A stretch of DNA of 64,000 bases from Sphingomonas phyllosphaerae (GCF_029623345.1 NZ_JAPYKH010000007.1:62001-126000), one strand, 5' to 3'; positions 26,535-36,296 are shown, counted from the stretch's first letter. Numbers and translations: made by a program. The notes: a model not told the origin generated them from the letters alone.

Positions 26535-27767
26535 TTATGGCTTTAGTCGGATCATGGTCACGCCGTGGGGCGCCACCTGACTGGCGAACTGGCGAGAGCT
26601 AGAGCCGAGATCCCGGTGTGCCCACAGGTCGCGAACCTTCAGCCTGACAGATGGGGGCAAGCCGAGCGCCGCCCACTCGGCCGTGATGCGCGCCGGCGTC
26701 TCGCCCCGGTTCCACAACGTCACCGCGCGACCGCCGTCCGCGAGCGGCCTCGACCAGACCTCTAGGTCGCCGTCGCGCCGAACACGATGCCCTTGCACCC
26801 CGAGTGGATCCTGGTCGACCGCGATTACCTCGCGATTGAGGAGGATGTCGCGAGTGGCCTGCGACATGGCCGCCACGTCGTTGCCCGCGATGAGGGGCGA
26901 GGCCATCATAGCCCAGAGCGAGAAGTGTGACCTGTACTCCTCGTCCGTCAGTCCGCCGTTACCGACTTCAAGCATGTCCGGGTCGTTCCAATGCCCAGGG
27001 CCGGCGTAGGGCCACAGCGGTTCGTTCATGTCGACGATCGAGGAGACGCCCCAGCTGTAGCTGTGCTTGCCCTTCCACTTGTCGGTTATGTCACCGGTGG
27101 TGCGCCACATGTTGCCGATGTTGGCGGCCCAGAGCCAAGGCTTCGAGTTGCCCCACTCGCACATCGAGAACAGGATCGCGCGACCGCTGGCACGAAGCGC
27201 ATCCGACATGAGAGCATACGCCTCCTCGGCGTTCCGCACGCCGGTCGAGCACCAGTCGTATTTGAGATAGTCTACGCCCCAGCGCGCATATTGGAGCGCG
27301 TCCTGGTACTCGTGCCCCTGGCTGCCCGGACGACCTCCGCAGGTCTTCGTGCCAGCATCTGAATAGATGCCAAACTTCAGGCCTTTGCCATGAACGTAGT
27401 CGGCGAGCGCTTTCAGCCCGGAGGGAAATCGGTCTCGATCCTCGGTGATAAAGCCGTCGGCATTACGTGTGCCATGCCAGCAGTCGTCAATGACGACGTA
27501 CTCGTACCCGGCGGCCTTCATGCCGTTCGTGGCGATCGCGTCCGCAGTCGCGCGGATCGTCTGCTCGTTCACCTTGCAGGCGAACTTGTTCCAGCTGTTC
27601 CATCCCATCGGCGGTGTCTGCGCGAGGCCGTTAGGCCGCCGCTTCGGGTCTTTCGACGGCGCCAAGGTGTTCGGGTCCTGATCGAGAACCTCCTGCCCCA
27701 GGGCGGGCGACGTGGCCTGCAGCAGCAGGATGGTCGCTGCGATGGCAGATGAGATCTTTCTTGTCAT
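26535..27767 (-). CDS. GH27 alpha-galactosidase
   Basis: 410 residues with a Sec signal peptide (AATILLLQATSPALG). Catalytic features: TPPMGWNSWNKFACKVNE, VIDDCWHG, nucleophile D171 in YLKYDWC, CEWGNSKPW and acid/base D264 in WNDPDML. The C-terminal beta domain is present (RVRRDGDLEVWSRPLADGG). It removes terminal alpha-galactosyl groups, for example from galactomannan side chains or oligosaccharides. Lies between the mannanase-like GH5 and the GH59 gene, same strand, with gaps of about 90 and 113 bases. Confidence 0.95.
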   Translation of the reverse strand: MTRKISSAIAATILLLQATSPALGQEVLDQDPNTLAPSKDPKRRPNGLAQTPPMGWNSWNKFACKVNEQTIRATADAIATNGMKAAGYEYVVIDDCWHGTRNADGFITEDRDRFPSGLKALADYVHGKGLKFGIYSDAGTKTCGGRPGSQGHEYQDALQYARWGVDYLKYDWCSTGVRNAEEAYALMSDALRASGRAILFSMCEWGNSKPWLWAANIGNMWRTTGDITDKWKGKHSYSWGVSSIVDMNEPLWPYAGPGHWNDPDMLEVGNGGLTDEEYRSHFSLWAMMASPLIAGNDVAAMSQATRDILLNREVIAVDQDPLGVQGHRVRRDGDLEVWSRPLADGGRAVTLWNRGETPARITAEWAALGLPPSVRLKVRDLWAHRDLGSSSRQFASQVAPHGVTMIRLKP

Positions 27768-27856
27768 TTAACCCTCCAGCAGCGTCACGCGGGTACGGCT
27801 CGCGTGAGCATTCTCGCCGATGCCGCAACGACGTCCGCGGTCGGTCCTCATGATAT

Positions 27857-28933
27857 TCATTGTGCCTCCTCGGCTAACGACCTGCGTCGCCCGCCACTCG
27901 GGGGCGTGCATAAGGCGCCTGCGTTGGAGATTGAGCAGGGGCGGCGCGACGTGTGCCGGACGCTGCCGGGATCGGAGATCATCAGCGCCTCGCCCGCGTC
28001 GGACTTCCAATGTCCGTATCGCCCATCGTTGGTCACGTCGTAGCGGTTCTCGGCGCGACAGTCGCCGTTGGGTACCATGCCCCAGGACCATGTAAGCCAG
28101 CCGATCTGCGCGCGCTGGAGCACCCGCATGGCCCAGCGATACGGCGACGCCCCGCAGTCCCATCCCGACGACGTCGGTCCTTCGCCCAGGAGAAAGGGGA
28201 TGTTCTCGCGCGTCACCCGCTTGACGATCGCGCGATAAGGCGCCTTGCGCTGCTGCTCGGTCCCGACCCAATAGCTATGCGCGGACACGAGGATGGCCCG
28301 GCGCGGGTCCGCAGCGTTCAGCGGGGTCCAGCTGTCTAGGAGCATTTCGTACTCCTTACCCCAGTTTGAGCCGTCAATCACAAGCGGCACATCGATGTCG
28401 GCCGCGCGGATGCGGGCGATCGCGACGCGGTAACCCGCGACGAACGCGCTTGCCGAGACCTCCGCGCCGGCCTCGTTGGCGATGTTGACTAGCACCCAGC
28501 GCCTGTGACGTCGGACTACCGCGGCAATGTCGGGCCGAGTCCAATAGTCGACACAGTCGCCCAATTTCTCCCACTTGCCGGTAGCGGCGTGGCATTCCGC
28601 GATGGGTATCAGCCCGTTGTTGATCGCATTGCGCAAGACCGCATCGAGCGTCTCCGCCGCATAATCGGGTGTGGTCATGATCCTGACCGAGTTGGCGCCG
28701 GTCCGGGCGATCTCCGGGAGGGTCCGCTGTCCCGTCGGGTCGGGCGAGTGGGGGAACATCTCGTTGACGCCGCGTAGCACCACCCGCTCGCCCGCTGCGG
28801 TGTAGAGGAAGCGACCGCGGACCGACATGGTGCCACCCGACTTCCCGGCGACGCCAGCGCCCGGCACGGCACAGGCCAGGGCGAACAAGACGAGGCGGTC
28901 GATCCAACGGGACATAGGCGGCGACTCGCTCAT
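27857..28933 (-). CDS. GH5 glycoside hydrolase, beta-mannanase-like
   Basis: 358 residues; ATG at 28933 overlaps the halogenase stop (ATGA), so this start is preferred. A signal peptide (LVLFALACAVPGAGVAG) leads into VVLRGVNEMFPHSPDPTGQ, then EIARTGANSVRIM and an AECHAATGKWEKLGDCVDYW stretch. Acid/base E154 is in VNIANEAG and nucleophile E251 in FLLGEGP. The ordering and the HAATGK/NIANE pattern resemble GH5_8 bacterial endo-mannanases. A basic C-terminal tail (RRPCSISN to EEAQ) is unusual. Mannan or glucomannan is the likely backbone substrate. Confidence 0.88.
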   Translation of the reverse strand: MSESPPMSRWIDRLVLFALACAVPGAGVAGKSGGTMSVRGRFLYTAAGERVVLRGVNEMFPHSPDPTGQRTLPEIARTGANSVRIMTTPDYAAETLDAVLRNAINNGLIPIAECHAATGKWEKLGDCVDYWTRPDIAAVVRRHRRWVLVNIANEAGAEVSASAFVAGYRVAIARIRAADIDVPLVIDGSNWGKEYEMLLDSWTPLNAADPRRAILVSAHSYWVGTEQQRKAPYRAIVKRVTRENIPFLLGEGPTSSGWDCGASPYRWAMRVLQRAQIGWLTWSWGMVPNGDCRAENRYDVTNDGRYGHWKSDAGEALMISDPGSVRHTSRRPCSISNAGALCTPPSGGRRRSLAEEAQ

Positions 28934-30519
28934 GGTTCCGCCGCCGTTCTCGACCGGTCGATCGCTGGCCAGCGCACGTCCGGCGATGAGGCATCGACTG
29001 CCGAAGCGGCTGCACAGCAGCGGGAAATGTAGTCTTCGTGGAGCGCTAGTTGGTCGGCGGCTCGCGCAAGGGCACTGCGCATCGCAGCCATCTGTGTCGC
29101 CAACGAAAGCGCTGGAATCGCATCGGCGGCGGGGTCGTGCGCGTGCGGCATGATGCCTTGGCCTACCATCACGGCGAGCCAGCTGCTCTCGGAGAAGAGT
29201 TCGTCGCCCTCGCGGAAGATCCGTCCGGCGGCACGAAACAGATCGAGCCGCCGAGCCAGCGAGTCCGGCACGCGCATGTCGCCGCAATATCGCCAAAAGG
29301 CGTCGTCGTCGCGCGTGCTTGCCTTGTAGTGAAGGATGAGGAAGTCACGTATTCGTTCATATTCGCTGACACTCTGTCGGTTGAACTCAGCGCGCTCGGC
29401 TTGCCAGCCCGCGGCGGTCGGGAAGAGCGTGAGCAGCCGTGTGATGGCCGTTTGGATGAGGTGGATGCTGGTCGACTCGAGTGGTTCAAGGAAGCCTCCC
29501 GACAAACCGATGGCGACGACGTTGCGGCTCCACAGCCTTCGTCGATGACCGGCGATGAAGCGGAGGTGCCTCGGCTCGCCGACCGCTTCGCCCTCCAAGC
29601 CGGCGCGCAGCTCCTTCAATGCAGCCTCGTCACTCAGATGCGCGCTGCTGTAGACGATCCCGTTACCGGTCCGATGCTGCAGCGGAATGCGCCAGCGCCA
29701 GCCGCCGCGCACGGCCGTGGAGCGGGTGTAGGGCAGGACCGGGCCGGACCGCGCGGCGGGCAGTGCGATGGCGCGATCGCAGGGCAGCCAATGCGACCAC
29801 TCCTCAAACGGCTCTGCCATCGCGCGACCGAGCAGCAGCGATGCGAAGCCGCTGCAATCGATGAAGAGGTCGCCGACGATCTCGGTCCCGTTCTCGAGCG
29901 CGATGGAGGCGACGGCGCCGTCGCGGTCGGAGCGGCGTACGTTCGTGATCCGGCCTTCGATCCGGCGCACGCCCTTCGCCTCGCTCCAGCGCCGCAGCAG
30001 CATCGCATAGCGCCCTGCGTCGAAGTGATAGGCATAACTAACGGTCGAGAGCGGGTGGTTGGGATCGGACGAGGGCGTGCCGAAGCGACCGCGGGAGGCG
30101 GCGAGCGCGGCCATGCTGTAGTGTTCGAGGCCTTCCTGCTCGGACCTTCCGTCGTCGTGGCGGCGACGCAGCCACAGCTGGTGGAACCGCAACGTCCGGG
30201 TATCCCGCCCGAAGGTGCCGAAGGGATGAAAATAGCGGTTGCCGACACGCCCCCAGTCGACGAATTCGATCCCCAACTTGAAGCTGCCGCCGGTCTCGCG
30301 GATGAACTGATGCTCGTCGATCCCCAGCAGGGCGTTGAAGTCCCTGATGGTCGGGATCGTCGCCTCGCCGACCCCCACCGTCCCGATCGCGTCCGACTCG
30401 ACGAGCGTCACCTCAACGCCCGAGGGCATGAGCAGCCGAGCCATGGCCGCCGCGGTCATCCAGCCGGCGCTACCCCCGCCCACGATCACGACGCGCCGGA
30501 CGAGGCCCTCGACCGTCAT
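28930..30519 (-). CDS. Tryptophan-halogenase-like flavoprotein 1
   Basis: 529 residues. FAD motif GGGSAGW (14-20), GVGEATIPTI, the halogenase lysine K81 (SFKLGIEF), the signature GWRWRIPL and FLEPLESTSIHLIQ are all present, as in PrnA/RebH. Overlaps its neighbours at both ends by ATGA. In sphingomonads and Caulobacter such genes recur beside glycan TBDTs where no halogenated product is known, so the real reaction is uncertain. A flavin reductase is not encoded nearby. Confidence 0.9.
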   Translation of the reverse strand: MTVEGLVRRVVIVGGGSAGWMTAAAMARLLMPSGVEVTLVESDAIGTVGVGEATIPTIRDFNALLGIDEHQFIRETGGSFKLGIEFVDWGRVGNRYFHPFGTFGRDTRTLRFHQLWLRRRHDDGRSEQEGLEHYSMAALAASRGRFGTPSSDPNHPLSTVSYAYHFDAGRYAMLLRRWSEAKGVRRIEGRITNVRRSDRDGAVASIALENGTEIVGDLFIDCSGFASLLLGRAMAEPFEEWSHWLPCDRAIALPAARSGPVLPYTRSTAVRGGWRWRIPLQHRTGNGIVYSSAHLSDEAALKELRAGLEGEAVGEPRHLRFIAGHRRRLWSRNVVAIGLSGGFLEPLESTSIHLIQTAITRLLTLFPTAAGWQAERAEFNRQSVSEYERIRDFLILHYKASTRDDDAFWRYCGDMRVPDSLARRLDLFRAAGRIFREGDELFSESSWLAVMVGQGIMPHAHDPAADAIPALSLATQMAAMRSALARAADQLALHEDYISRCCAAASAVDASSPDVRWPAIDRSRTAAEP

Positions 30520-32069
30520 GTCAGGGCCACGGCCGGCATCGTTGCACCGAGCTGCTGTAACAGAGCGCGATGTGGCGGAAGCCGTCGAACCGCGTTGGCC
30601 TGTTGCGCGCGGATGTCGGCGAAGGTCCTGCGCGCGTCCTCGAAGAAGCGATACGATCCAGCCTGGGCGGTCAGGTCTGTCTGGAAGTTCATGCCATATA
30701 ACACGTACTGCCAGTTCTCGGCGAGGAACACGTCGTGGTTCAGATCCACGTCCATGAAGGCGGGGGCGCGATAGTGCCAGCGCTCCATACGTTCCCTGAG
30801 GCTGTCCGAGATCGTCGAGAAGTCGCGGTTGTCGCGCCAGAACGGGTCGTCATCACGACGGCTGAGGCAGTAATGCAACTTGATGAAGTCAACCACGTGA
30901 TCGTAGCGGCGCACCATGATCTCGTTGAACTGGCGTGCCGACACCTCCATCTGTCCATTCCAAGGAAAAAGATTGACCAGGTTCATAACTGCGATTTCGG
31001 CAAAGCCGATCCCGGTGGCTTCGAGCGGCTCGATGAAGCCGGCGGACAATCCAACTGCGACGCAGTTTTTGTGCCATTGTGCGGTGCGATAGCCGGTCTC
31101 GAAGTCCAGCCTGCGGGCGTTCGATCGCTCCGCGTCAGGTCCGAGATAGTCGCGCAACATGCGCTCGGCGTCATCATCGCTGCAATGATCGGTGGAGTAG
31201 ACGTAGCCAGTCCCGCGGCGCTCGTGCAGCCCGATGTCCCAGATCCATCCCGCGCGCTGCGCGGTAGCGAAGGTCTGCGAGGGCACGGGCGATTGCGTCG
31301 ATCGATACGGCAATTGGATCGCCACCGCCCGGTTGGTGAACAACTCGGCTCGACGCGATCGGAACGGAACGTCGAGAGCCTGACCGATCAGCTGCGCCCG
31401 GAAGCCGGTGCAGTCGACGTACAGGCTGGCGCGATGGGTGCCGCTGTCACAACACGCGAGTTCGGCGATGGCGCCGTCATCTCCAAGCTGCACCGAGGTG
31501 ACCGTGTCGACCACGTGCGTGACCCCCAACTCCACGGCTCGCCGCCGCAGGAGTCGGCCAAGTAGAGCGGCATCGAAGTGGTAAGCGTAGGCGAGGGGGC
31601 CGCGATAAGCCGGGTGCTGTGCCAGCTTCGGCGCGAGGCACGCATCGGCCGCGACCTGTTGAACAGTGTTGGCGCTCGCCCAGGCAACCTCGCCGGCGGC
31701 ACCGAGCAGCCAGTACGGCAACAGATCGAGTCCGTCGTGATCATCGCTGAGCTGGAAAGGGTGGAAGTAATGGTGCTGGGCCGTGGCCGAGGGCGCGATC
31801 AACCAGTCGTTGAACCGAATGCCCTGCTTGAACGTAGCGGAGCACTCGCGGATCAGCTCGGCCTCGTCGATATCGATGGCCTCCAGCGTCTTGCGCAGGC
31901 TGGGGAAGCTGCCCTCGCCGACGCCGATGGGCGGAATGTCGGGTGCCTCGATGACGGTGACACGAACTCCGTCGGGGGAGGCTGAGTTCAGGCGTTTGGC
32001 CAGGTAGGCGGCGGCGATCCAGCCGGCCGTCCCGCCTCCCACGATGATGATGTCCCTGACCGGCGCCAA
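30516..32069 (-). CDS. Tryptophan-halogenase-like flavoprotein 2
   Basis: 517 residues, paralogous to the gene downstream: GGGTAGW (11-17), GVGEGSFPSL, K81 (TFKQGIRF) and FIEPLEATGIGFAE. The usual WxWxIP signature is altered to WIWDIGL, so the proline of the motif is gone; the fold is kept but specificity or activity may differ. It is the first enzyme after the TBDT, with 25 bases between the genes, and it overlaps the second halogenase gene by ATGA. Confidence 0.9.
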   Translation of the reverse strand: MAPVRDIIIVGGGTAGWIAAAYLAKRLNSASPDGVRVTVIEAPDIPPIGVGEGSFPSLRKTLEAIDIDEAELIRECSATFKQGIRFNDWLIAPSATAQHHYFHPFQLSDDHDGLDLLPYWLLGAAGEVAWASANTVQQVAADACLAPKLAQHPAYRGPLAYAYHFDAALLGRLLRRRAVELGVTHVVDTVTSVQLGDDGAIAELACCDSGTHRASLYVDCTGFRAQLIGQALDVPFRSRRAELFTNRAVAIQLPYRSTQSPVPSQTFATAQRAGWIWDIGLHERRGTGYVYSTDHCSDDDAERMLRDYLGPDAERSNARRLDFETGYRTAQWHKNCVAVGLSAGFIEPLEATGIGFAEIAVMNLVNLFPWNGQMEVSARQFNEIMVRRYDHVVDFIKLHYCLSRRDDDPFWRDNRDFSTISDSLRERMERWHYRAPAFMDVDLNHDVFLAENWQYVLYGMNFQTDLTAQAGSYRFFEDARRTFADIRAQQANAVRRLPPHRALLQQLGATMPAVALT

Positions 32070-32094
32070 CCGACCCTCTCCTACTACGAACCGA

Positions 32095-35000
32095 TCAGAA
32101 GCTGAAGTTTATACCCCCTTCCACCCGACGATCCGAGATGAACCAGCTACGCGTCAGCAGGGTGCCGCCCGGATAGCCGCCCATCAGCGTCTTGGTCGTG
32201 GAGTTGGTGAGGTTGGTTCCCTGAATGTAGACGCGAAGGTTCTTGATCAGCTCGATTGTCACGCCGGCGTCCAACTGGCCATATGCCGCGGCGTAGACGG
32301 GAAGCGAGGCGCTGACCGTTCTGCTGGCGCCCGATGCATCCACCAGCGAGTAGTTCGGCGTGGTACCGTTGCCATTTGTCGTCTGCAGATACCGGCTGCG
32401 CCACGAGTAAGCGACGCGGAGCGAGAGCGGATTACGCTCGTATAGCAGCTGCGCATTCACGTTGTGCTTTGAAAGGCCGACGAGCGGTATGTCGCTCAGC
32501 TCCTCGCCGCTGATACCCCTTGCTAGTGCGCTCGGCGACTTGCTGTCGATGAAGGTGTAGTTTGCCTCCACGCCGATGCCATCGAAGGGCGCGGGAAGTT
32601 CGCTGAAAAACTTCCGGCCGCCGATCTCCGTCCCAGTGACGAACGACTTCTTGGAGGCGTTGTAGACCTCATTGGCCTGGATGAAGCTGGTGGCGTTGAA
32701 GGTCGTGCCGTCCGCTCGCGTGAAGGTCTGCGAGTAGGGTCGAAGTGTTGTTCCATACAGGATCTGGTCGGTCAACGCCTTGTGGAAGACAGCAATATGT
32801 AGATTGAGGTCGTTGCCTCTGTAATATTCAGCGCTCAGGTCGAGGTTGGTCGACATGGTCGGCTTGAGTGCGACGTTTCCGCGGTTCGCAGTGAAGCCGT
32901 TAAAGATCGGATTGAACGAGTTGCCGTCCGTGTTGTTGGTATTTGTCGCCGTGTTGAGGCCGATGATCTGCGTGGCTCTCGTCGAGATGAAGTCAGGCAT
33001 CGACAGCGTGCGCGTCGCCGCCAGCCGAACGGCCAGGTTCTCGGTTGGGTGAAGATTGATGTTCAGAGACGGCAGGAAGCGGGTCACGTTGAAGCGACCG
33101 CTGACCACCGAGGCGCTGCTGGCCTGCGGCACGAAGTTGTTCGCGACGCCGACAGCAAGATCCGCGTCTGCGTCGGCCTGCGAGAAGTAGAAGCTCGGGG
33201 TCGTGATCACGCTGTTGCCCGAACCTTCACGCTCCAGTCGGACGACGCGAAGACCGACGTTGCCGTCGACCCGCAGGTCCGTGCCCCCGGCGAAGCGGGC
33301 TTGAACGTAGGCCGCCTTGTTGCGCAGGCGGGTGACGATCAGCCCGGCGCGATCCTGAAGGCCTACAGGGTTGGGTCCGTTGGGATTGGCTGCCGTGTCG
33401 TAGCCGTACAGTTGCTGGATCAGGATGGGGTCGTAGGTGCCGAGCAGCGACTGACTTGGCGTGTAGACGCCGGCGGGGACATCGAGATCGCCCTTGAAGA
33501 AGTTGCTGAAGCCTTCGAAGTTCGCGTCACCAGGCCGTCCGTCGGCGAGAGTGCGCTGCGGCGAGCCGTTCCAGTCACGCCCGAGAGCGGCCCAATACGT
33601 GCCGATCTGATTGTCCCGCTCTCGGCGGTTGGCATAGCGCGCACCCGCCTGAATCTGGCGCACGAAGCCGGTGCCGTCGCCCACGTTCCAGGAGAGATCG
33701 AGATTGACCGCGGTCTCGTTTGCCCGGTTCCGATCCGGATTGAAGGCAAAGCTCTGCCATTGGTAGGCTGAACGATCGCCGAAGGAAGTTGCAGGAGTGG
33801 CGGTGAAGAGCGGCAGGTCGCCCGTGGCGTCGAAGCCGAACGAGCCCAGCGTCGTGCCAATCGACGAACTTTCGGCGTCCAGGTTCGAGAAGGAATGGAT
33901 GAACTGCACCGCGCCGGACAACCGCAGCTTCGAGCTCACGTCCCACGTGAAGCCCTGGCTGAAGTCACGCGTCTCGTTCTCCTGGCGGCTGGCGGTGCCC
34001 GACGTCGAAAGCGAGCCTTGCGTGAAGTTGGCCTGCGACGCGGGAGTCAGGCTGCTGGCGCTCACCAGAATCCCGTTTGAGTCGTAGGCTGCGTCCGCGG
34101 AAGGATTGGGGAAGAGCGTGGCATCGGTGTTGCTCGGCACCGCGAACACGACGCGTTCGGTCCGATCGCTTCGATAATTGGATATGAAGCTGGTGTGGAA
34201 GAAGCGCAGCCCCTCGGTCGGCTCCCACTGAACCGCGCCGTAGAAGCCCTGACGACGTCGCTCGAAATCCTCCTGGCCGAAGTCAAAGCCGCCGGGAATA
34301 TAGCGCTGCTCGCCGGCGACGATGCGGGGGTAATAGGGCTCGGCGCGCGCGAAGGAGCTGCGGCTCCGCAGCTTGTTGTACGCGACGTCGACCAGCACGC
34401 CCAGTCGGCCGATGCCGGTGTCCCAGGTGTTCGCCACCAGGAGCGAGCCGCCGTACGAGCCCTTTTTGGAGGAGTCGCCGTAACCTCCCTGCGCGTTGCC
34501 TGAGACGGTAAACGACTTGAAGTCGAAAGGCATCTTGGTCCGGAGATCGACCGCTCCGCCGATCCCACCCTCAATGCGGTCCGCGGTGCTTGCCTTGTAG
34601 ACGTCAACCGCGGCCATGAGCTCGGGCGTGACCTCGCCCCAGCTTATCCCGCCACCGCCGTTGGCGCCGACGATCTCACGGCCGTTCAGCGTCGCCAGGA
34701 CGCCCGACAGTCCGCGCACCTGGATGCCGGACCCTTCCACCGAGAAGCGGTCCGGATCACCGAGAGACGCAAAGCGGACGATCGAAACGCCGGGCACGCG
34801 CTGCAGCACTTCGGTGATCGAGTTGTCCGGGAGCTTGCCGGCATCGTCAGCGACCACCGAGTCGATGATCGTGTCGGAGTTCCGCTTGCGCTCCGTGGCG
34901 CTCTGGAGCGCTTGGCGGCGGGCGGTGACGAGCACTTCGCCCGAGCCTGCCTCCTCGTTGGCGGAGATGCCGACGTCTGCCTGATTGGTCGCCCGATCTG

Positions 35001-35157
35001 GCGCCGTGAACGTTCCCAAATCTGGGCTCGACGAGTTTGTCGCGGTTCCTGCGGGTCCCGTCGGAGTGGGCGTTGTCTGCGCCACAGCCAAGCCGGATGA
35101 GGCCAATCCGATCGAGACGATCGCTGCGCCCCCCAGCAACGAAGCCTTCCGATTCAT
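32095..35157 (-). CDS. TonB-dependent receptor of the GH5/GH27/GH59 operon
   Basis: ATG at 35157 after gagagggttaag; 1020 residues. Signal peptide ends GLAVAQ. A long Ser/Thr/Pro-rich linker (about 22-65) precedes the TonB box and plug (GEVLVTARRQALQSATERKR, DAGKLPDNSITEVLQRVPGV, then GIQVRGLSGVLATLNGREIV). The barrel ends DRRVEGGINFSF. This is the Caulobacter-type oligosaccharide TBDT. As first gene of a six-gene minus-strand operon it should import the glycan fragments cut by the downstream enzymes. Confidence 0.95.
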   Translation of the reverse strand: MNRKASLLGGAAIVSIGLASSGLAVAQTTPTPTGPAGTATNSSSPDLGTFTAPDRATNQADVGISANEEAGSGEVLVTARRQALQSATERKRNSDTIIDSVVADDAGKLPDNSITEVLQRVPGVSIVRFASLGDPDRFSVEGSGIQVRGLSGVLATLNGREIVGANGGGGISWGEVTPELMAAVDVYKASTADRIEGGIGGAVDLRTKMPFDFKSFTVSGNAQGGYGDSSKKGSYGGSLLVANTWDTGIGRLGVLVDVAYNKLRSRSSFARAEPYYPRIVAGEQRYIPGGFDFGQEDFERRRQGFYGAVQWEPTEGLRFFHTSFISNYRSDRTERVVFAVPSNTDATLFPNPSADAAYDSNGILVSASSLTPASQANFTQGSLSTSGTASRQENETRDFSQGFTWDVSSKLRLSGAVQFIHSFSNLDAESSSIGTTLGSFGFDATGDLPLFTATPATSFGDRSAYQWQSFAFNPDRNRANETAVNLDLSWNVGDGTGFVRQIQAGARYANRRERDNQIGTYWAALGRDWNGSPQRTLADGRPGDANFEGFSNFFKGDLDVPAGVYTPSQSLLGTYDPILIQQLYGYDTAANPNGPNPVGLQDRAGLIVTRLRNKAAYVQARFAGGTDLRVDGNVGLRVVRLEREGSGNSVITTPSFYFSQADADADLAVGVANNFVPQASSASVVSGRFNVTRFLPSLNINLHPTENLAVRLAATRTLSMPDFISTRATQIIGLNTATNTNNTDGNSFNPIFNGFTANRGNVALKPTMSTNLDLSAEYYRGNDLNLHIAVFHKALTDQILYGTTLRPYSQTFTRADGTTFNATSFIQANEVYNASKKSFVTGTEIGGRKFFSELPAPFDGIGVEANYTFIDSKSPSALARGISGEELSDIPLVGLSKHNVNAQLLYERNPLSLRVAYSWRSRYLQTTNGNGTTPNYSLVDASGASRTVSASLPVYAAAYGQLDAGVTIELIKNLRVYIQGTNLTNSTTKTLMGGYPGGTLLTRSWFISDRRVEGGINFSF

Positions 35158-35367
35158 CTTAACCCTCTCCGCGAACACGCTTGTTAGCGTTCTCCGCAAA
35201 TCCGCCAGATTAATCTGACTTTGTCAACCGATTGTCGAACAGACGTCAATTAATGGCCCGGCCCATGCGACGCGCTCGGCCCTGGATCGCGATGTCGATA
35301 TCGGACAGGAGCAGGTTGTTGGAGAGCCGCGGCCACCGCCGCATGATCGCAGCTGAGCCTACGAAAG
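35158..35367. promoter_or_regulatory. Upstream region of the TBDT/glycosidase operon
   Basis: About 210 bases upstream of the operon. Near 35210-35250 the sequence is AT-richer (tctgactttgtcaaccgattgtcg on plus), a plausible promoter site. A minus-strand open stretch at 35247-35340 (SNNLLLSDIDIAIQGRARRM) looks protein-like but has no family I recognise and may be a gene remnant. Confidence 0.3.
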
Positions 35368-35577
35368 GTGGCACTGCATAGCCTTGCAGGGCGACTCCGA
35401 CGCGAGCGCACGTCGGTTCGGATCTCGCCGCTCGATCTACTTCGCGGGATCGTGGGAGTCGCGACGATCCGCCAAGGACTGAACTGGAAGGAGCAGACTT
35501 ACGCGTTTGTGGACGTCATGCTGCACGGGCTTTGCGTCGAGCAGCGGGCCAAGCGCGAGCTTCGAGACGAGACATGA
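35368..35577 (+). pseudogene. TetR regulator, C-terminal remnant
   Basis: The peptide SPLDLLRGIVGVATIRQGLN, then FVDVMLHGLCVEQRAK, resembles the last helices of the TetR ligand-binding domain, where 'W...A..FVDVL.DGL' is common. No DNA-binding part precedes it; the frame start at 35368 lies in sequence with no HTH. A stop at 35575-35577 lies inside repeat C3. Read as a stub of a lost regulator. Confidence 0.5.
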
Positions 35578-35637
35578 ACGATCGGCCGGAATGCGGAGGC
35601 GGGCAGAAGCCTCTGAGTGACCGCTAGTGGGCCTCAG
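35574..35637 (+). repeat. Dispersed repeat family C, copy 3
   Basis: atgaacgatcggccggaatg, cggaggcgggcagaagcctc, then tgagtgaccgctagtgggcc plus tca. Lies between convergent 3' ends (TetR stub, TetR gene) and overlaps both stops. Confidence 0.7.
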
Positions 35638-36296
35638 CCGGTGCCTCCTGGAGCTGTTCCTTCAAGAGCGGCTAACGTACCTACAACTCCTAGATCAACG
35701 ACTCTGAGAAAGACGCGCTTGGCCGCGTGCGCATCGCCCGTCCGGCTTAGTTCAGCGTGCGCCCGCAGGAACGCCGTGCTCCACGCCGAGGTGATCAGCG
35801 CCGCTGCCAGAAAGGCAGTGTTTTCGTCGTCTCCTCCGGTCGACTCCTGCCGCAGGAGTGCCGCCAGATCCTGGACGAAGTGGTCGCGCATTTGCCGCGC
35901 GCGCGCCTTCAGCGTCTCGCTGGCCTGTGCTGTCTCGACGAACACCCGCGTATCTTCGAATAAGGGAAGGGTTTCTGACGGCTGTTCGATCATCTGATGC
36001 GCGAGCGCACCCAGCGCCTTGATCGGCGAGCTGCCCGGCGGGCGTGACCGCACCGTCTCGAATGCCAGCGCGCGCGCTTCCTCCTCGCGGTCGAAGAACA
36101 TGTCCTCCTTGCGGGGAAAATGGTTGAACACCGTCATGCGGCCAACGTCCGCGGCGTTCGCGATCTCGTCGATGGTCACCTGATCGAACCCGCGTTCTAT
36201 GAACAGGCGCGTGGCGACATCAGAGATCGCCTGGCGAGTGGCCATGCGCTTGCGCGTACGCCTGTCCAGGCGTGGATCGTTGCTGGTATTGCACAT
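35634..36296 (-). CDS. TetR-family regulator of the FAD monooxygenase
   Basis: About 220 residues from ATG 36296 (an ATG at 36302 is alternative). The HTH reads FDQVTIDEIANAADVGRMTV, then FNHFPRKEDMFFDR, followed by an all-helical ligand domain. It is divergent from the monooxygenase at 36348, and a near-perfect 17-bp palindrome lies at its start. By analogy with TetX-type and aromatic monooxygenase pairs it represses its neighbour until a substrate binds. Confidence 0.9.
   Translation of the reverse strand: MCNTSNDPRLDRRTRKRMATRQAISDVATRLFIERGFDQVTIDEIANAADVGRMTVFNHFPRKEDMFFDREEEARALAFETVRSRPPGSSPIKALGALAHQMIEQPSETLPLFEDTRVFVETAQASETLKARARQMRDHFVQDLAALLRQESTGGDDENTAFLAAALITSAWSTAFLRAHAELSRTGDAHAAKRVFLRVVDLGVVGTLAALEGTAPGGTG

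Noticed and set aside
29050..30774. 574-aa plus-strand ORF
   Set aside because: Antisense to both halogenase-like genes, which have clear flavin motifs.
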